In this document: one piece after another, positions 24,692-33,842 of the stretch
How positions within the stretch are numbered: the stretch's first letter is position 1
Layout of the letters: each line of letters starts with the position of its first letter
Assembly (NCBI GenBank): GCA_938009905.1
Contig: CALLGK010000042.1
Location: 1-44,488 of the forward strand
Source: an uncultured Acidimicrobiales bacterium
Lineage (GTDB): Bacteria; Actinomycetota; Acidimicrobiia; Acidimicrobiales; SZUA-35
Reading direction: 5' to 3'
DNA: 44,488 bases
Notes under the pieces: model-generated
Seen by the model: the letters and a program-made list of their open reading frames with translations, nothing else
Told to the model about the DNA's origin: nothing
The model's database searches: none
Translations under genes and position numbers: made by a program

Positions 24692-25879
24692 GTGGGAGTG
24701 CGGACAACCGTTCGTGCTGGCCGATTGGCTGGCATCCCCATCGAAATCAACATCAGCATTATTGGCGTTGCTGCGTTTGTTATCTGGACGCTCGCGTTTC
24801 GGATCCTGCCGCAAGTCGACACAGACGCATCGCTCCAGGTGCGGCTTATCGCCGCCGTCGCGTGCTCTGCTCTGTTCTTCGTATCGATTCTTGGGCACGA
24901 GCTTGGCCACGCGCTCGTGGCCCGACGCCACGACGTGCAAGCGACGGCGATCACGCTGTGGCTGCTTGGTGGGGTGGCCAAGCTGGTTCGACAGGCCCCA
25001 ACGCCCAAGGCGGAGTTTCAGATTGCCGCTGCCGGGCCGTTCACGAGCCTCCTCTTTGGGCTGGGTTTCGCTGGGCTCGCCGAGCTGTTGAGCGGTCGGC
25101 CAGAGTTTCGCCTCACCTGGGTCGTGCTTGCCTGGCTTGGCGCTGTGAACATCCTTCTGGCCATCAGCAACATGTTGCCCGCTGCCCCACTCGACGGTGG
25201 ACGGGTGCTCACCGCTGCGCTCTGGAAGCGTCTGGGAGACGCCGAACGGGCACGCCTGATCTCGGGCCGCTGCGGACTCGTGCTCGGTGTTGCACTGGTC
25301 GTTGCGGCGCTCATCGCCGTCATCTGGCTTGGCGGCATCACCATCGGCTGGACCTCAACGCTCATCATGGGAGCCTTCTTGCTCGCCGCAGCACGGGGCG
25401 AGATTATCGGCGCTGCGGTCAGAGGGCGTCTGGAGCGGCTTTCGGTCAACGAATTAATGACCAACCACCCCAGTGCCGTTCACGGCAGCCAAACCATCGA
25501 ACAGTTCTTGGTCACGACACCCCCGGGCGCCGGGGGCGTGGCCAGACCTGTTGTGCGATGGGACCGCACACCGGTCGGCTATGCCGTTCCCGATCACCTC
25601 GCCTCGATCGTTGGTCCGGAACGAAGCTGGACGACCCTCGCCGATTCGATGATCCGCACCGATCGGGTCCATCGGGCATGGGCCAACGAAACAGCAGCCG
25701 ACGTGCTCGAGCGGCTCGACATTGACGAACGCAGCGTCGTGGTAGTGCACGATCCAGAAACCGGCGCCGAGATAGGCACTCTGTCTGATCACCAATTGCG
25801 TCGGACGCTTGCCTTGCCAGATGCGTGGGGCCGCCTGCCCGAACTCGAACCGCCAGACGCGGTCCCGTCTCCGGCCTAA
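24692..25879 (+). CDS. Site-2 protease family (M50) membrane metalloprotease with CBS-like tail
   Basis: 395 aa. Six or so membrane segments in residues 15-235. Zinc site: H69-E70-L71-G72-H73 (GHELGHALVARRH) and NMLPAAPLDGGRVL, where Asp168 is the third ligand, as in intramembrane-cleaving S2P enzymes. Residues about 245-380 are a CBS-pair-like region (ELMTNHPSAVHGSQTIEQF), as in the S2P subgroup that may sense nucleotides. Likely role: regulated intramembrane proteolysis of an unknown target. GTG at 24692 is used; GTG at 24698 gives MRTTVRAGRLAGIP, which also fits the family. Confidence 0.88.
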   Translation: MGVRTTVRAGRLAGIPIEINISIIGVAAFVIWTLAFRILPQVDTDASLQVRLIAAVACSALFFVSILGHELGHALVARRHDVQATAITLWLLGGVAKLVRQAPTPKAEFQIAAAGPFTSLLFGLGFAGLAELLSGRPEFRLTWVVLAWLGAVNILLAISNMLPAAPLDGGRVLTAALWKRLGDAERARLISGRCGLVLGVALVVAALIAVIWLGGITIGWTSTLIMGAFLLAAARGEIIGAAVRGRLERLSVNELMTNHPSAVHGSQTIEQFLVTTPPGAGGVARPVVRWDRTPVGYAVPDHLASIVGPERSWTTLADSMIRTDRVHRAWANETAADVLERLDIDERSVVVVHDPETGAEIGTLSDHQLRRTLALPDAWGRLPELEPPDAVPSPA

Positions 25880-25913
25880 CCGCCCGGTGCTGTCTCCGGC
25901 CTAACCGTCCGGT
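25867..25913 (+). repeat. 22-bp direct repeat across the 3' end of the M50 gene
   Basis: GTCTCCGGCCTAACCGCCCG plus GT (25867-25888) recurs at 25892-25913 with one change (C to T). The first copy includes the TAA stop. The 25-bp period suggests a small tandem duplication. Confidence 0.7.
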
Positions 25914-25942
25914 CTCGCCGTTGGCGCTAGTGTTCGACCTCG

Positions 25943-27214
25943 ATGGCAGGGACGGCCAACCAGGGCAACAACGACGCTCTCGACGAGCCGCTTACGGACG
26001 CCTCAGTGGTGAGCCCTGAAGAAGCCAACGTCCACATCCCTCCGTGGGTGCGCCGCGCCATTTTCTTGTGGTGGACAATTCTTGTCGGGCTGTGGCTCGC
26101 GCTCATCGTGGCTCGCGAGATTCGCGGCCTGCTCGTGCAACTAGCTCTGGCGCTGTTCTTGTCGTTCGCCCTTGAGCCCGTCGTTGACCGGCTCGGGGCC
26201 CGTGGCCTTCGTCGTGGACCGGCCACCGCCGTCAGCCTGCTGGTGTTGTTCCTGGCCACGGTGTTGTTCTTTGCCGCCATGGGCCAGCTCGTCGCCACAC
26301 AGCTCACCGACCTTGTCGACAACTTGCCCGACTACCTGCGAGATGGCCAGTCGTTCCTTGATCGTCGCTTCGGCATTGAGGTCGAAGCCGACGATCTCAT
26401 TGATCGATTCCAAGACGGCGGTGATGCCGCCGGCTACGCCACGTCGATCGCCGATCAGCTGTTGAGTGCAAGCACAACCATCGCGAGCTTGCTCTTCCAG
26501 ACACTCACGGTCGCTCTCTTCACCTTCTATCTCACGGCGGATGGGCCACGGCTTCGTCGATCGATCTGCTCAATGCTTCCGCCTGCCCGTCAGCACGAGG
26601 TGCTGCGAGTCTGGGAACTCGCAGTCAACAAGACGGGTGCCTACATCTCGTCTCGCTTCATCCTGGCCGTGATCAGCGCGATTTATCACTGGATCGTGTT
26701 CACCGCTCTCGACCTCCCGTCGGCTGTCGCGCTTGCGCTGTGGGTTGGCCTCATCTCGCAGTTCATTCCCACGCTCGGCACCTACCTTGCTGGTGTCCTG
26801 CCGGTGCTCGTGGCCGTCGGTGTTGACCCGACAAAGGCGTTGTGGGTCATCGCCGCCGTCGTGGTCTATCAACAGGTCGAGAATTATCTGTTGCAACCTC
26901 GGATAACGGCGCAGACCCTCGACTTGCATCCGGCCATCTCCATTTTTGCTGTCCTCGCCGGCACATCGTTGTTTGGCGGCCCTGGTGCGTTGCTCGCACT
27001 TCCGGTCGCCGCCACTGCCGGTGGTTTCTTTGCGGCCTACATCGAACGCCATGAAGTCGTTCAGAATCGCCTAACCGTTCATGACAACAACGAAGCGGTC
27101 GATGAGGGTACAGACGCAAAGGTCCACAAGGATCTAGACTCAGACACAAGCTCTGACAAGAAGAGGGCGGCGGAACACAACGACCCTGAGGCGGGTTCCA
27201 ACAATCATGGCTGA
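25943..27214 (+). CDS. AI-2E/PerM family transporter
   Basis: 423 aa with about eight membrane segments. Family-typical pieces are LALALFLSFALEPVVDRL, FIPTLGTYLAGVLPVLVA and YQQVENYLLQPRI followed by the LHPAISIFAVLAG helix. Members are trimeric-to-pentameric exporters or channels of mostly unknown substrate; AI-2 export is shown for a few, so the name is only a family label. The C-terminal 40 residues are charged and low in hydrophobicity. The stop overlaps the start of the glutaredoxin gene by 8 bp (ATGGCTGA). Confidence 0.87.
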   Translation: MAGTANQGNNDALDEPLTDASVVSPEEANVHIPPWVRRAIFLWWTILVGLWLALIVAREIRGLLVQLALALFLSFALEPVVDRLGARGLRRGPATAVSLLVLFLATVLFFAAMGQLVATQLTDLVDNLPDYLRDGQSFLDRRFGIEVEADDLIDRFQDGGDAAGYATSIADQLLSASTTIASLLFQTLTVALFTFYLTADGPRLRRSICSMLPPARQHEVLRVWELAVNKTGAYISSRFILAVISAIYHWIVFTALDLPSAVALALWVGLISQFIPTLGTYLAGVLPVLVAVGVDPTKALWVIAAVVVYQQVENYLLQPRITAQTLDLHPAISIFAVLAGTSLFGGPGALLALPVAATAGGFFAAYIERHEVVQNRLTVHDNNEAVDEGTDAKVHKDLDSDTSSDKKRAAEHNDPEAGSNNHG

Positions 27215-27488
27215 TTACACCCCCACATCTGACACCGGCGTTTCCTTCTATTGGCGCCCCGGCTGTCCTTTCTGCATGTCTCTGGAACGTTCGCTGAACA
27301 AGGCCGGAGTTCCGCTTGATAAGAGGAATATTTGGGATGACCCAGACGCAGCTGCCTTCGTGAGGAGCGTTGCTGATGGGAACGAAACCGTCCCCACCAT
27401 TGCCGTTGGTTCAACCTTCATGGTCAACCCAAGTGGCAAGCAGGTCATCAAGGCGATGGCCGAACAGACTCCGCACCTACTCCCGTAG
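27207..27488 (+). CDS. Mycoredoxin/glutaredoxin-like thiol oxidoreductase
   Basis: 93 aa. Thioredoxin fold with the redox motif C20-P-F-C23 (YWRPGCPFCMSLE) and the cis-proline segment NETVPTIAVG. The CPFC spacing and single-domain length match the glutaredoxin-like proteins that use mycothiol in actinobacteria (mycoredoxin). It reduces mixed disulfides in the cytosol. Translation is likely coupled to the AI-2E gene by the 8-bp overlap. Confidence 0.85.
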   Translation: MADYTPTSDTGVSFYWRPGCPFCMSLERSLNKAGVPLDKRNIWDDPDAAAFVRSVADGNETVPTIAVGSTFMVNPSGKQVIKAMAEQTPHLLP

Positions 27489-27672
27489 AATGAAAGGCCA
27501 CTCCCCCCAAAAGCTGGGAAAGTTCACCGGTCCGTCAGTTTCCCCTTATATTGGGCGACCGTTAAGGCACAAGCTGTCTGCAGCGGTCGGGCGGCCCTGA
27601 AAACTGCGCAGAGTGACGAGGTCGGGCGACCTCAACCAACCACCGCAATCAAGAAGAAAAGAGGGCGCCAGG
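27489..27672 (+). other. 184-bp leader before the small basic protein
   Basis: No gene is seen here. Two short inverted repeats occur: CGACCG (27556-27561) with CGGTCG (27584-27589), and GAGGTC (27618-27623) with GACCTC (27628-27633, 4-base loop). The second lies 40 bp before the ATG at 27673. No riboswitch class is recognised. Confidence 0.35.
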
Positions 27673-27909
27673 ATGTCGGAAGACACCGGCCGCAAAGCAC
27701 TACACGCATACGTCAGCGACGGAGCTCACGATCAGTGGCACGAGTTCGCGGCGGAGCAAGGCGTCAGTGTTAGCGCGGTTCTAGAAGCACTTGCTCCCGA
27801 GCTCGATACCGAGCTCGAAACCTCCCAGGAGCCGTTGCGAGATCGACTGAGTGGCGTTGTCCGCTCGGCTCGCCGCATCGACGCGCAACGTCGCCGTCGA
27901 CGTCGCTGA
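27673..27909 (+). CDS. Small basic-tailed hypothetical protein (78 aa)
   Basis: 78 aa from ATG at 27673, after an A/G-rich stretch (AAGAAAAGAGGGCG). Residues 1-50 look helical and acidic with a pattern (AYVSDGAHDQWHEFAAEQGV, then SVSAVLEALA) reminiscent of ribbon-helix-helix-like DNA-binding proteins, where a strand precedes two helices. The last 14 residues are strongly basic (RRIDAQRRRRRR), as in nucleic-acid-binding tails. No direct partner gene. Function is not known; DNA- or RNA-binding is inferred from composition. Confidence 0.6.
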   Translation: MSEDTGRKALHAYVSDGAHDQWHEFAAEQGVSVSAVLEALAPELDTELETSQEPLRDRLSGVVRSARRIDAQRRRRRR

Positions 27910-28029
27910 GTTCACGGGTTACGCAAGCCTGAACTGGCGATACAGCACACGACTCAGTTCTGGGTCTCCCAAGCGGAGGCCCGCAACAGATCCCCCAACG
28001 GGTTAGATTCCGACCCCGGGGGATCTTTC

Positions 28030-28851
28030 GTGTCCGCAACAGAAGAGACGATCAGCCTGACTGAGGCCGCCGAGGAGCTTGGCGTCCACTACATGACGGT
28101 CTACCGCCACGTACGCACTGGTCGCTTGCCAGCAACGCGGCTGCCGGTGGGGTGGTCGATCAACCGCCAAGATCTCGATGCCTACCGCAACCGAGACGCC
28201 GCGCTCCCCCTCGAAGAGCGTCAACGCCAAATCGAAGAGCGTCTCCTCAACGGAGACGATGCCGGTGTCTGGACCTACGTTGAGTCCGCGCTGGCCAGTG
28301 CGATGCCGGCCCAGGCCGTCCTGCGCGATCTGCTCATCCCGTCGATGCGCTCGATCGGCCAGCGCTGGCGAGGAGACGACCTCAGCGTGCTCGATGAACA
28401 TCGCGCCACCTCGGCGATGACCGTCGTACTCGCCCGACTGGGCCCCCATGTCGCCCGCATTACGCCACGCCATGGCACCGTCGTGGTTGGCACGCCCGCC
28501 AATGACACCCACGCCCTCGCCGCCACAATGTTGGCCGAGCTGCTGAGAACTCACGGGTTCACCGTCATCGAACTCGGCGCGGCCACACCCCCCGAATCGT
28601 TTGCCGAACAGGTCGTTGCGAGTGCGCCGATCGGAGTCGTCGTCTCGGTCAATCAGACCGCTCCAGACGTGCACACGACGCTCATCGAGACAGTCGCAGC
28701 CATTCGCGCCGCAAGCGCCACCAGCTACATCGCCATCGGCGGACCAGGCATCGGCAACCTTTCCATCGACGATGTCGCCGCCGACGCGATCCACAGCGAC
28801 GTCGAACTTTTGATCGACGACCTTGTGCAGCGGGAAATTCCTACGAATTGA
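28030..28851 (+). CDS. B12-binding regulator with excisionase-type HTH (CarH-like)
   Basis: 273 aa from GTG at 28030 (GGGGGA upstream). Residues 8-55 are an excisionase/MerR-like HTH (LTEAAEELGVHYMTVYRHVR). Residues 65-135 are the helical B12-cap domain with W113-x9-E123-H124 (the Wx9EH motif of CarH/LitR photoreceptors). Residues 148-265 are the cobalamin Rossmann domain with D159-T-H161, the DxH of the DxHxxG cobalt-ligating motif (final Gly is Ala here). By CarH precedent, adenosylcobalamin could make it a light-sensitive repressor. CarH itself has a MerR-type HTH. A paralogue lies at 37877. It ends in a strong intrinsic terminator. Confidence 0.8.
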   Translation: MSATEETISLTEAAEELGVHYMTVYRHVRTGRLPATRLPVGWSINRQDLDAYRNRDAALPLEERQRQIEERLLNGDDAGVWTYVESALASAMPAQAVLRDLLIPSMRSIGQRWRGDDLSVLDEHRATSAMTVVLARLGPHVARITPRHGTVVVGTPANDTHALAATMLAELLRTHGFTVIELGAATPPESFAEQVVASAPIGVVVSVNQTAPDVHTTLIETVAAIRAASATSYIAIGGPGIGNLSIDDVAADAIHSDVELLIDDLVQREIPTN

Positions 28852-28884
28852 ACGGGCGAAGTCCGCCAGTTCGGTTCGTTTTTT
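28844..28884 (+). terminator. Intrinsic terminator of the B12-binding regulator
   Basis: CGAATTGAAC (28844-28853) pairs with GTTCGGTTCG (28869-28878) with two G-U pairs. An inner GGCG/CGCC extends the stem. TTTTTT (28879-28884) follows at once. The left arm includes the last codons and stop of the gene. Confidence 0.75.
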
Positions 28885-28921
28885 GGGCATCATCTGACAA
28901 GCGGCTCCGCGGCAGAGGTCA

Positions 28922-28937
28922 TCGAACATTTGTTCGA
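28922..28937. promoter_or_regulatory. LexA-type SOS box
   Basis: TCGAACATTTGTTCGA: perfect TCGAAC-N4-GTTCGA dyad, matching the LexA operator consensus of actinobacteria and Bacillus from memory. It lies 132 bp before the ATG of the topoisomerase A subunit and after the preceding gene's terminator, so the topoisomerase pair is the only downstream candidate on the plus strand. Confidence 0.72.
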
Positions 28938-29069
28938 TATCGTGAGCAAGAGTCGTCGTTCGGGCGAACTGAAGCGGGAAGGTCGAAGGCGAAAGTCTGC
29001 GGCGCAACTGTCAACGCAGCCCGTGCTCCCGCCTGCCGTCTCGATTCATCCCTTCGCTGAAAGGCCCGC

Positions 29070-31544
29070 ATGGCATCACGTTCTCGGCCCCGGCAAACCG
29101 AACTGCTCCCCTACGCCCGCGAGGTCATCGACGTCCCCGTCGCCGACGAACTCGGCGAGTCGTTCCTGGCCTATTCGCTCTCGGTCATCCAGTCGCGCGC
29201 CATCCCAGACGTCCGTGACGGGCTCAAGCCGGTGCAGCGGCGAATCATGCACTCGATGAACGAGATGCGCCTGATGCCCGATCGCCCCCACCGGAAGTGC
29301 GCACACGTCGTCGGCGACGTCATGGCCAAGTTCCACCCGCACGGCGACAGCGCCATCTACGACGCACTCGTACGCCTGGGACAAGACTTCTCTCGCCCGG
29401 TCACGTTGGTTGACCCCCAGGGCAACTTCGGCAGCCTCGACGACCCACCTGCGGCCTACCGCTACACCGAGTGTCGCCTCACAGACGCCGCCCTCGACCT
29501 CTTGGCAGAGATCGATGAAGAGACCGTTGAGTGGCGCCCCACCTACGACGGCGAAACGCTCGAGCCCGCCTACCTACCTGGGCTACTACCCAACCTGCTT
29601 GTCAACGGCACATCCGGCATCGCTGTCGGCATGGCCACCAACATGCCGACGCACAACCTGGCCGAGATCTACGAAGCCATCAAGATCGTGATGGCCAAGC
29701 GTCGGCCAAAGCCAACCATCGACGAGCTCATGGCTGTCGTGCAGGGGCCCGACTTCCCCACCGGCGCCATGGTGGTCGACGATGATCTGCGCACCGCCTA
29801 CGAAACGGGCCGGGGCACGTTCCGCATTCGAGCCACCGCCGAAATCGTCGATGTCACGAAGGCCCGCAAGGGCATCGTGATCACCGAACTCCCGTACCTC
29901 GTCGGCGTCGAGCGAGTGGTGGCGAAGATCAAGGAGCTTGTGCAGGCCGGAAAGCTCAACGGCATCTCAGACGTCAAGAACCTGTCTGATCGCACCAGCG
30001 GCCTTCGCCTCATCATCGAATGCAAGACCGGTATCAACCCACACGTGCTCTTGCAGCATCTCTACAAGCTCACGCCACTTGAAGAGTCGTTTGGCATCAA
30101 CAACGTTGTCCTGGTCGACGGCGTGCCAACCACCCTCGGCCTCTACGACCTCTGCTGGCATTACATCGAGCACCGTCTCGACGTCATCGTCAAGCGGTCC
30201 GAATACCGGAAGCGGCAAGCCCAGGAACGCCTGCACAAGGTCGAGGGCTACATCATTGCGATCGACAACATCGATCGGGTCGTCGCCATCATTCGTGGCT
30301 CCGCCGACCGGGCTTCGGCCCGCGAGGCCTTGATGTCAGAGCTGACGCTTACCGAAATCCAGGCCGAGGCCATCCTCGAGCTTCGCCTCGCCAGGCTCAC
30401 TGCGTTGGCCTACGACGAGCTCGTTGAAGAAAAGGTCGAGCTGCTCAAGACAATCGAGGAGCTCCAGAAGATCCTCGATTCCGAACAACGCCGCCGCACC
30501 ATGGTGATCCGCGAACTCGGCGAGATGGTCGAGAAATACGGCACCCCTCGCCGCACCCGCATCCTCCAGCCCGGCGAGATCCCGGCGCTGGAAGCACTGC
30601 AGGAAGAGATCGTCACCGATCAACCAGACGATCCATGCGTCGTCAGCCTTGCCGCATCCGGTGTCGTCGGCCGCGAACCGCTCGGCAGCTCAAAGTCATA
30701 CACGCCAGGTCGTCACGACGTCATCGAGTCTGTGGTGGTGAGTTCGTTGCGCCGATCGGTCGGCGCCATCACCTCAAACGGACGCCTTCTCCGCACCAAC
30801 GTGCTCGACATCCCCGAGGTGGGCGGACGAAGCAGAGGACGCGATGCATCTGAAGTGTTCGCTGCCGATCGCGGTGAAGACATCATTGCTCTTGTCGACC
30901 TGCACGTTCCGGCCGATGGCGACAAGCAGAACGCCGATGACGACATCGAACTCTTCGTGCTTGTCACCGCGCTCGGCATGGTGAAGCGGGCCGAGCGTTC
31001 CGCCATTGCCGAGCTCAACAACGGGCGTCCGGTGATGAAGCTGAGCGATCGCGATCGCCTCGTCGCGGCACTGGCCGCCCCAGCCGGTTCTGACCTGATG
31101 CTCATCGCATCCGATGCCCAAACCCTGCGCACGCCCCTCGATGGCATCAGCGTGCAGGGCCCCGCTGCAAAGGGCGTTGCCGGTATCGGGCTCAAGGGAA
31201 ATGCTCGCGTCACCGGCGCCGGCATTGTTGATCCAAGTCAAGAACTCTCGGTTGTCTTCACGGTGACAGATCGGGGAACAGCCAAGTCAACGTCTGTGGC
31301 CGAGATCCCGAGCAAGGGCCGTGGCACGGGTGGCGTTCGCATCACCAAGTTCCGAGATGAGTCCCGAATCGAATACGCCTGGGTTGGCGTTCCCGACCGC
31401 ATCGTTGCCGTCGTTGGTCAAGAAGACGCTCCAACGAAGCCAGACAACGCACCAGAGTCGATCGCCATGAAGCCAACGCGACGTGACGGTGTGAGTTCTT
31501 CGATCCCTCGCCGAATTCTGCGCATCGGCACCCTACGGTGGTGA
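29070..31544 (+). CDS. Type IIA topoisomerase subunit A (ParC/GyrA family, no GyrA box)
   Basis: 824 aa; ATG at 29070 after AAAGG. The breakage-reunion domain is complete: [34 protein letters not shown] (Ser95 and Asp99 at the quinolone-pocket positions) and [12 protein letters not shown], where Tyr132 is the DNA-linking tyrosine. The C-terminal beta-pinwheel is present (about 530-800), but the GyrA box (QRRGGKG-like) that lets gyrase wrap DNA is not seen. So it is more probably a decatenating topoisomerase IV-type enzyme than gyrase. It overlaps or abuts the B-subunit gene. A perfect LexA-type palindrome lies 132 bp upstream. Confidence 0.88.
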   Translation: MASRSRPRQTELLPYAREVIDVPVADELGESFLAYSLSVIQSRAIPDVRDGLKPVQRRIMHSMNEMRLMPDRPHRKCAHVVGDVMAKFHPHGDSAIYDALVRLGQDFSRPVTLVDPQGNFGSLDDPPAAYRYTECRLTDAALDLLAEIDEETVEWRPTYDGETLEPAYLPGLLPNLLVNGTSGIAVGMATNMPTHNLAEIYEAIKIVMAKRRPKPTIDELMAVVQGPDFPTGAMVVDDDLRTAYETGRGTFRIRATAEIVDVTKARKGIVITELPYLVGVERVVAKIKELVQAGKLNGISDVKNLSDRTSGLRLIIECKTGINPHVLLQHLYKLTPLEESFGINNVVLVDGVPTTLGLYDLCWHYIEHRLDVIVKRSEYRKRQAQERLHKVEGYIIAIDNIDRVVAIIRGSADRASAREALMSELTLTEIQAEAILELRLARLTALAYDELVEEKVELLKTIEELQKILDSEQRRRTMVIRELGEMVEKYGTPRRTRILQPGEIPALEALQEEIVTDQPDDPCVVSLAASGVVGREPLGSSKSYTPGRHDVIESVVVSSLRRSVGAITSNGRLLRTNVLDIPEVGGRSRGRDASEVFAADRGEDIIALVDLHVPADGDKQNADDDIELFVLVTALGMVKRAERSAIAELNNGRPVMKLSDRDRLVAALAAPAGSDLMLIASDAQTLRTPLDGISVQGPAAKGVAGIGLKGNARVTGAGIVDPSQELSVVFTVTDRGTAKSTSVAEIPSKGRGTGGVRITKFRDESRIEYAWVGVPDRIVAVVGQEDAPTKPDNAPESIAMKPTRRDGVSSSIPRRILRIGTLRW

Positions 31545-31549
31545 ACGCG

Positions 31550-33634
31550 ATGACAACGAAGAATGCGGCGACAACGAAAAAGAAACCTGCGGCGAAGAAG
31601 CCAGCGAAGGCGCGCAAGAAAAACAGCGACTACGACGCATCGAAGATTCAAGTCCTCGAAGGGCTCGACGCGGTGCGCAAGCGCCCCGGCATGTACATCG
31701 GCGGCACCGGCACCGAGGGTCTCCACCATCTTGTGTGGGAGATCATCGACAACGGCGTAGACGAAGCAGCTGCCGGCTATGCGTCTCACATCGAAGTCAC
31801 GTTGCACAAAGACGGCTCGATCGAAGTGACAGACGACGGCCGCGGCATTCCGATCGACAAGAAGCCCGATGGCCGCAGCGCACTCGAGGTGGTCTTCACC
31901 GAACTCCACGCCGGCGGCAAGTTCGGCTCCGGCGCATACAGCGCATCGGGCGGTCTCCACGGCGTCGGCGCGTCGGTGGTCAACGCCCTTGCATCCAAGC
32001 TGGTTGCCGAAGTCGACCGAGACGGTTCCACCTGGCGCCTCTGCTTCAACGAGCGGGTGCCTGGCAACTACCTGAAGTCTGGCAGCTTCAAGGCTGGATC
32101 GAAGCTGGCCAAGGTCAAGAAGATCCCCGCCAATCGCACCGGCACCCGTATTCGGTACTGGCCAGATCTCGAGATCTTCGACGCCGAAAGCCGTCTCGAA
32201 TACGACCTCATTCGCGATCACGTCGCCCGCGTGTGCTTCTTGGTTCCCGGACTGCACATCAAACTCCATGACCGGCGTGGCGCGGGCCGAGACCCAGAAG
32301 AATTCGTTGCTGCCGGCGGACTCGCCGACTACGTCGACTTTCTCTCTGTTGGTGAATCTGTCACCGACATCTTGACCATCCACGAAGAGACAAGCTTCGA
32401 AGAGAAGGTGCCCGTCGACGGCAAGATGTCGACAGTCACCCGGCCATGCACCGTCGACATTGCCGTGCGCTGGGTGCAGGGCTACGAACCCAACACGGTG
32501 AGCTTCGTCAACACCATCCCCACCTCAGAAGGTGGCACCCACGTCAAGGGATTCGAGCGAGCCCTGTCGAAGGTGGCCAACGACGTCCTGTTGAAGGACT
32601 ACCGCAAGCTCAAGAAGTTGGCCAAGAGCGACAACGATCGGGCTACCCCAGCCGACGTACAAGAGGGGCTTGTTGCGGCCGTCAAGGTCACGTTCCCCGA
32701 ACCACAGTTCAAGGGTCAGACCAAGCAGGAACTCGGCACGCCAGCCGTGCAGGGACTCGTCTACGACGCCATGAAGGCCGGGTTCACCGACTGGGCCAAC
32801 GGCGGTGGCCGTAAGACCCAGATCAATGCCCTCAAAGAGAAGATGGCTCAAGCCGTTCTCAACCGGGTGCTGTCACGTCAACAACTCGAGGCCCGTCGAA
32901 AGGCGTCGAGCCTGTCGTCAAACGGCATGCCTGACAAGCTGGCCGATTGTCGCCTTCACGGACCCGATTCTGAGCTGCTGATCGTTGAGGGCAACTCGGC
33001 TGCTGGCCCGGCGAAGCAAGGGCGCGACGCCGAGATCATGGCCGTCCTCCCTCTGCGTGGAAAGGTCGTGAACGCCGGCAAGGCATCACTCAAGCAGGTG
33101 GTCGACAACGCAGAAGCGCAGGCGCTCATCACCGCGATCGGTGGCGGTTCAGGCCGCGACTTCGATCTCGAGGCGACCCGCTACGGCCGCATCATCATTC
33201 TCTGTGACGCCGACGTCGATGGCAGCCACATCCGCTGCTTGCTGCTCACCCTCTTCTTTCACCACATGAAGCCGCTGCTTGAAAGCGGCCGGGTGTTTGC
33301 AGCCCAGCCACCCCTCTTCGCCACGAAGATCAAGGGCGAGCAGGTGTACGCCTACACAGACGAAGAGCGCGAAGCACTCTCGACCGAGCACAACATCGAG
33401 CTCGGCAAGTGGAAGCGATTCAAGGGTCTCGGCGAGATGAACGTCGACGAACTGGCCGAAACCACACTGAACCCGGCAACCCGTGTGCTCAAGCGCATGA
33501 CGATGACCGACGGTGCCGAAGCCGTGCAGGCCGCCGAATTGTTCAGCGTGTTAATGGGTAGCGACGTAGCCACTCGTAAAGACTACATCGTCGAGAACTC
33601 CGGTCTCATCGATCAAGAGCTGCTCGACATCTAG
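31550..33634 (+). CDS. Type IIA topoisomerase subunit B (ParE/GyrB family)
   Basis: 694 aa from ATG at 31550; GTG at 31538 is also in frame and would overlap the A-subunit stop. GHKL ATPase: RKRPGMYIGG, IIDNGVDEAAAGY and GGLHGVGASVVNA. Toprim: LLIVEGNSAAGPAKQGRDAE, then PLRGKVVN and CDADVDGSHI with the Asp pair for magnesium. In most GyrB/ParE the first motif is EGDSAGG; here EGNSAAG. The first 25 residues are a Lys/Ala-rich tail (TKKKPAAKKPAKARKKN) that is absent from usual GyrB/ParE and resembles H1-like DNA-binding tails. Gene order A then B is the reverse of common gyrB-gyrA and parE-parC operons. Confidence 0.9.
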   Translation: MTTKNAATTKKKPAAKKPAKARKKNSDYDASKIQVLEGLDAVRKRPGMYIGGTGTEGLHHLVWEIIDNGVDEAAAGYASHIEVTLHKDGSIEVTDDGRGIPIDKKPDGRSALEVVFTELHAGGKFGSGAYSASGGLHGVGASVVNALASKLVAEVDRDGSTWRLCFNERVPGNYLKSGSFKAGSKLAKVKKIPANRTGTRIRYWPDLEIFDAESRLEYDLIRDHVARVCFLVPGLHIKLHDRRGAGRDPEEFVAAGGLADYVDFLSVGESVTDILTIHEETSFEEKVPVDGKMSTVTRPCTVDIAVRWVQGYEPNTVSFVNTIPTSEGGTHVKGFERALSKVANDVLLKDYRKLKKLAKSDNDRATPADVQEGLVAAVKVTFPEPQFKGQTKQELGTPAVQGLVYDAMKAGFTDWANGGGRKTQINALKEKMAQAVLNRVLSRQQLEARRKASSLSSNGMPDKLADCRLHGPDSELLIVEGNSAAGPAKQGRDAEIMAVLPLRGKVVNAGKASLKQVVDNAEAQALITAIGGGSGRDFDLEATRYGRIIILCDADVDGSHIRCLLLTLFFHHMKPLLESGRVFAAQPPLFATKIKGEQVYAYTDEEREALSTEHNIELGKWKRFKGLGEMNVDELAETTLNPATRVLKRMTMTDGAEAVQAAELFSVLMGSDVATRKDYIVENSGLIDQELLDI

Positions 33635-33647
33635 TACGTTCCCCAGC

Positions 33648-33842
33648 GTGAAGTGGCTTCGAAAACTTATGTTTTGGCGCGACGACGAGCCTGCATTCGA
33701 CCCGGTTGACAATGTGGTTGAGGCCGTCGAGGGTTACACCGTCGACGGGTGCTTCACCCTGCCTGAGGACGATCCTGAAGCGCAGGCGGCAGCGGTTGTC
33801 GATGCACAATCCCCAGGTACTGAACAGCCCGAGTCAAGCTGA
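33648..33842 (+). CDS. Small acidic hypothetical protein (64 aa)
   Basis: 64 aa from GTG at 33648, 13 bp after the topoisomerase B stop. It starts MKWLRKLMFWRDDEPAF, a basic amphipathic segment that might touch membrane or nucleic acid, then becomes acidic and Glu/Asp/Ala-rich. Its 3' part overlaps 89 bp of the convergent HelD gene, whose C-terminus there is family-like, so at least one end is constrained by overlap. No known family. It may be a spurious reading, but codon choice in its 5' half looks gene-like. Confidence 0.4.
   Translation: MKWLRKLMFWRDDEPAFDPVDNVVEAVEGYTVDGCFTLPEDDPEAQAAAVVDAQSPGTEQPESS

Noticed and set aside
27541-27633. Possible riboswitch in the leader of the small basic protein
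   Set aside because: Only short stems are seen and no conserved core of a known riboswitch class can be read.
28003-29007. 334-aa minus-strand ORF
   Set aside because: Antisense to the B12-binding regulator, crosses its terminator and the LexA box.
31418-32383. 321-aa minus-strand ORF
   Set aside because: Antisense to the highly conserved topoisomerase B ATPase region.
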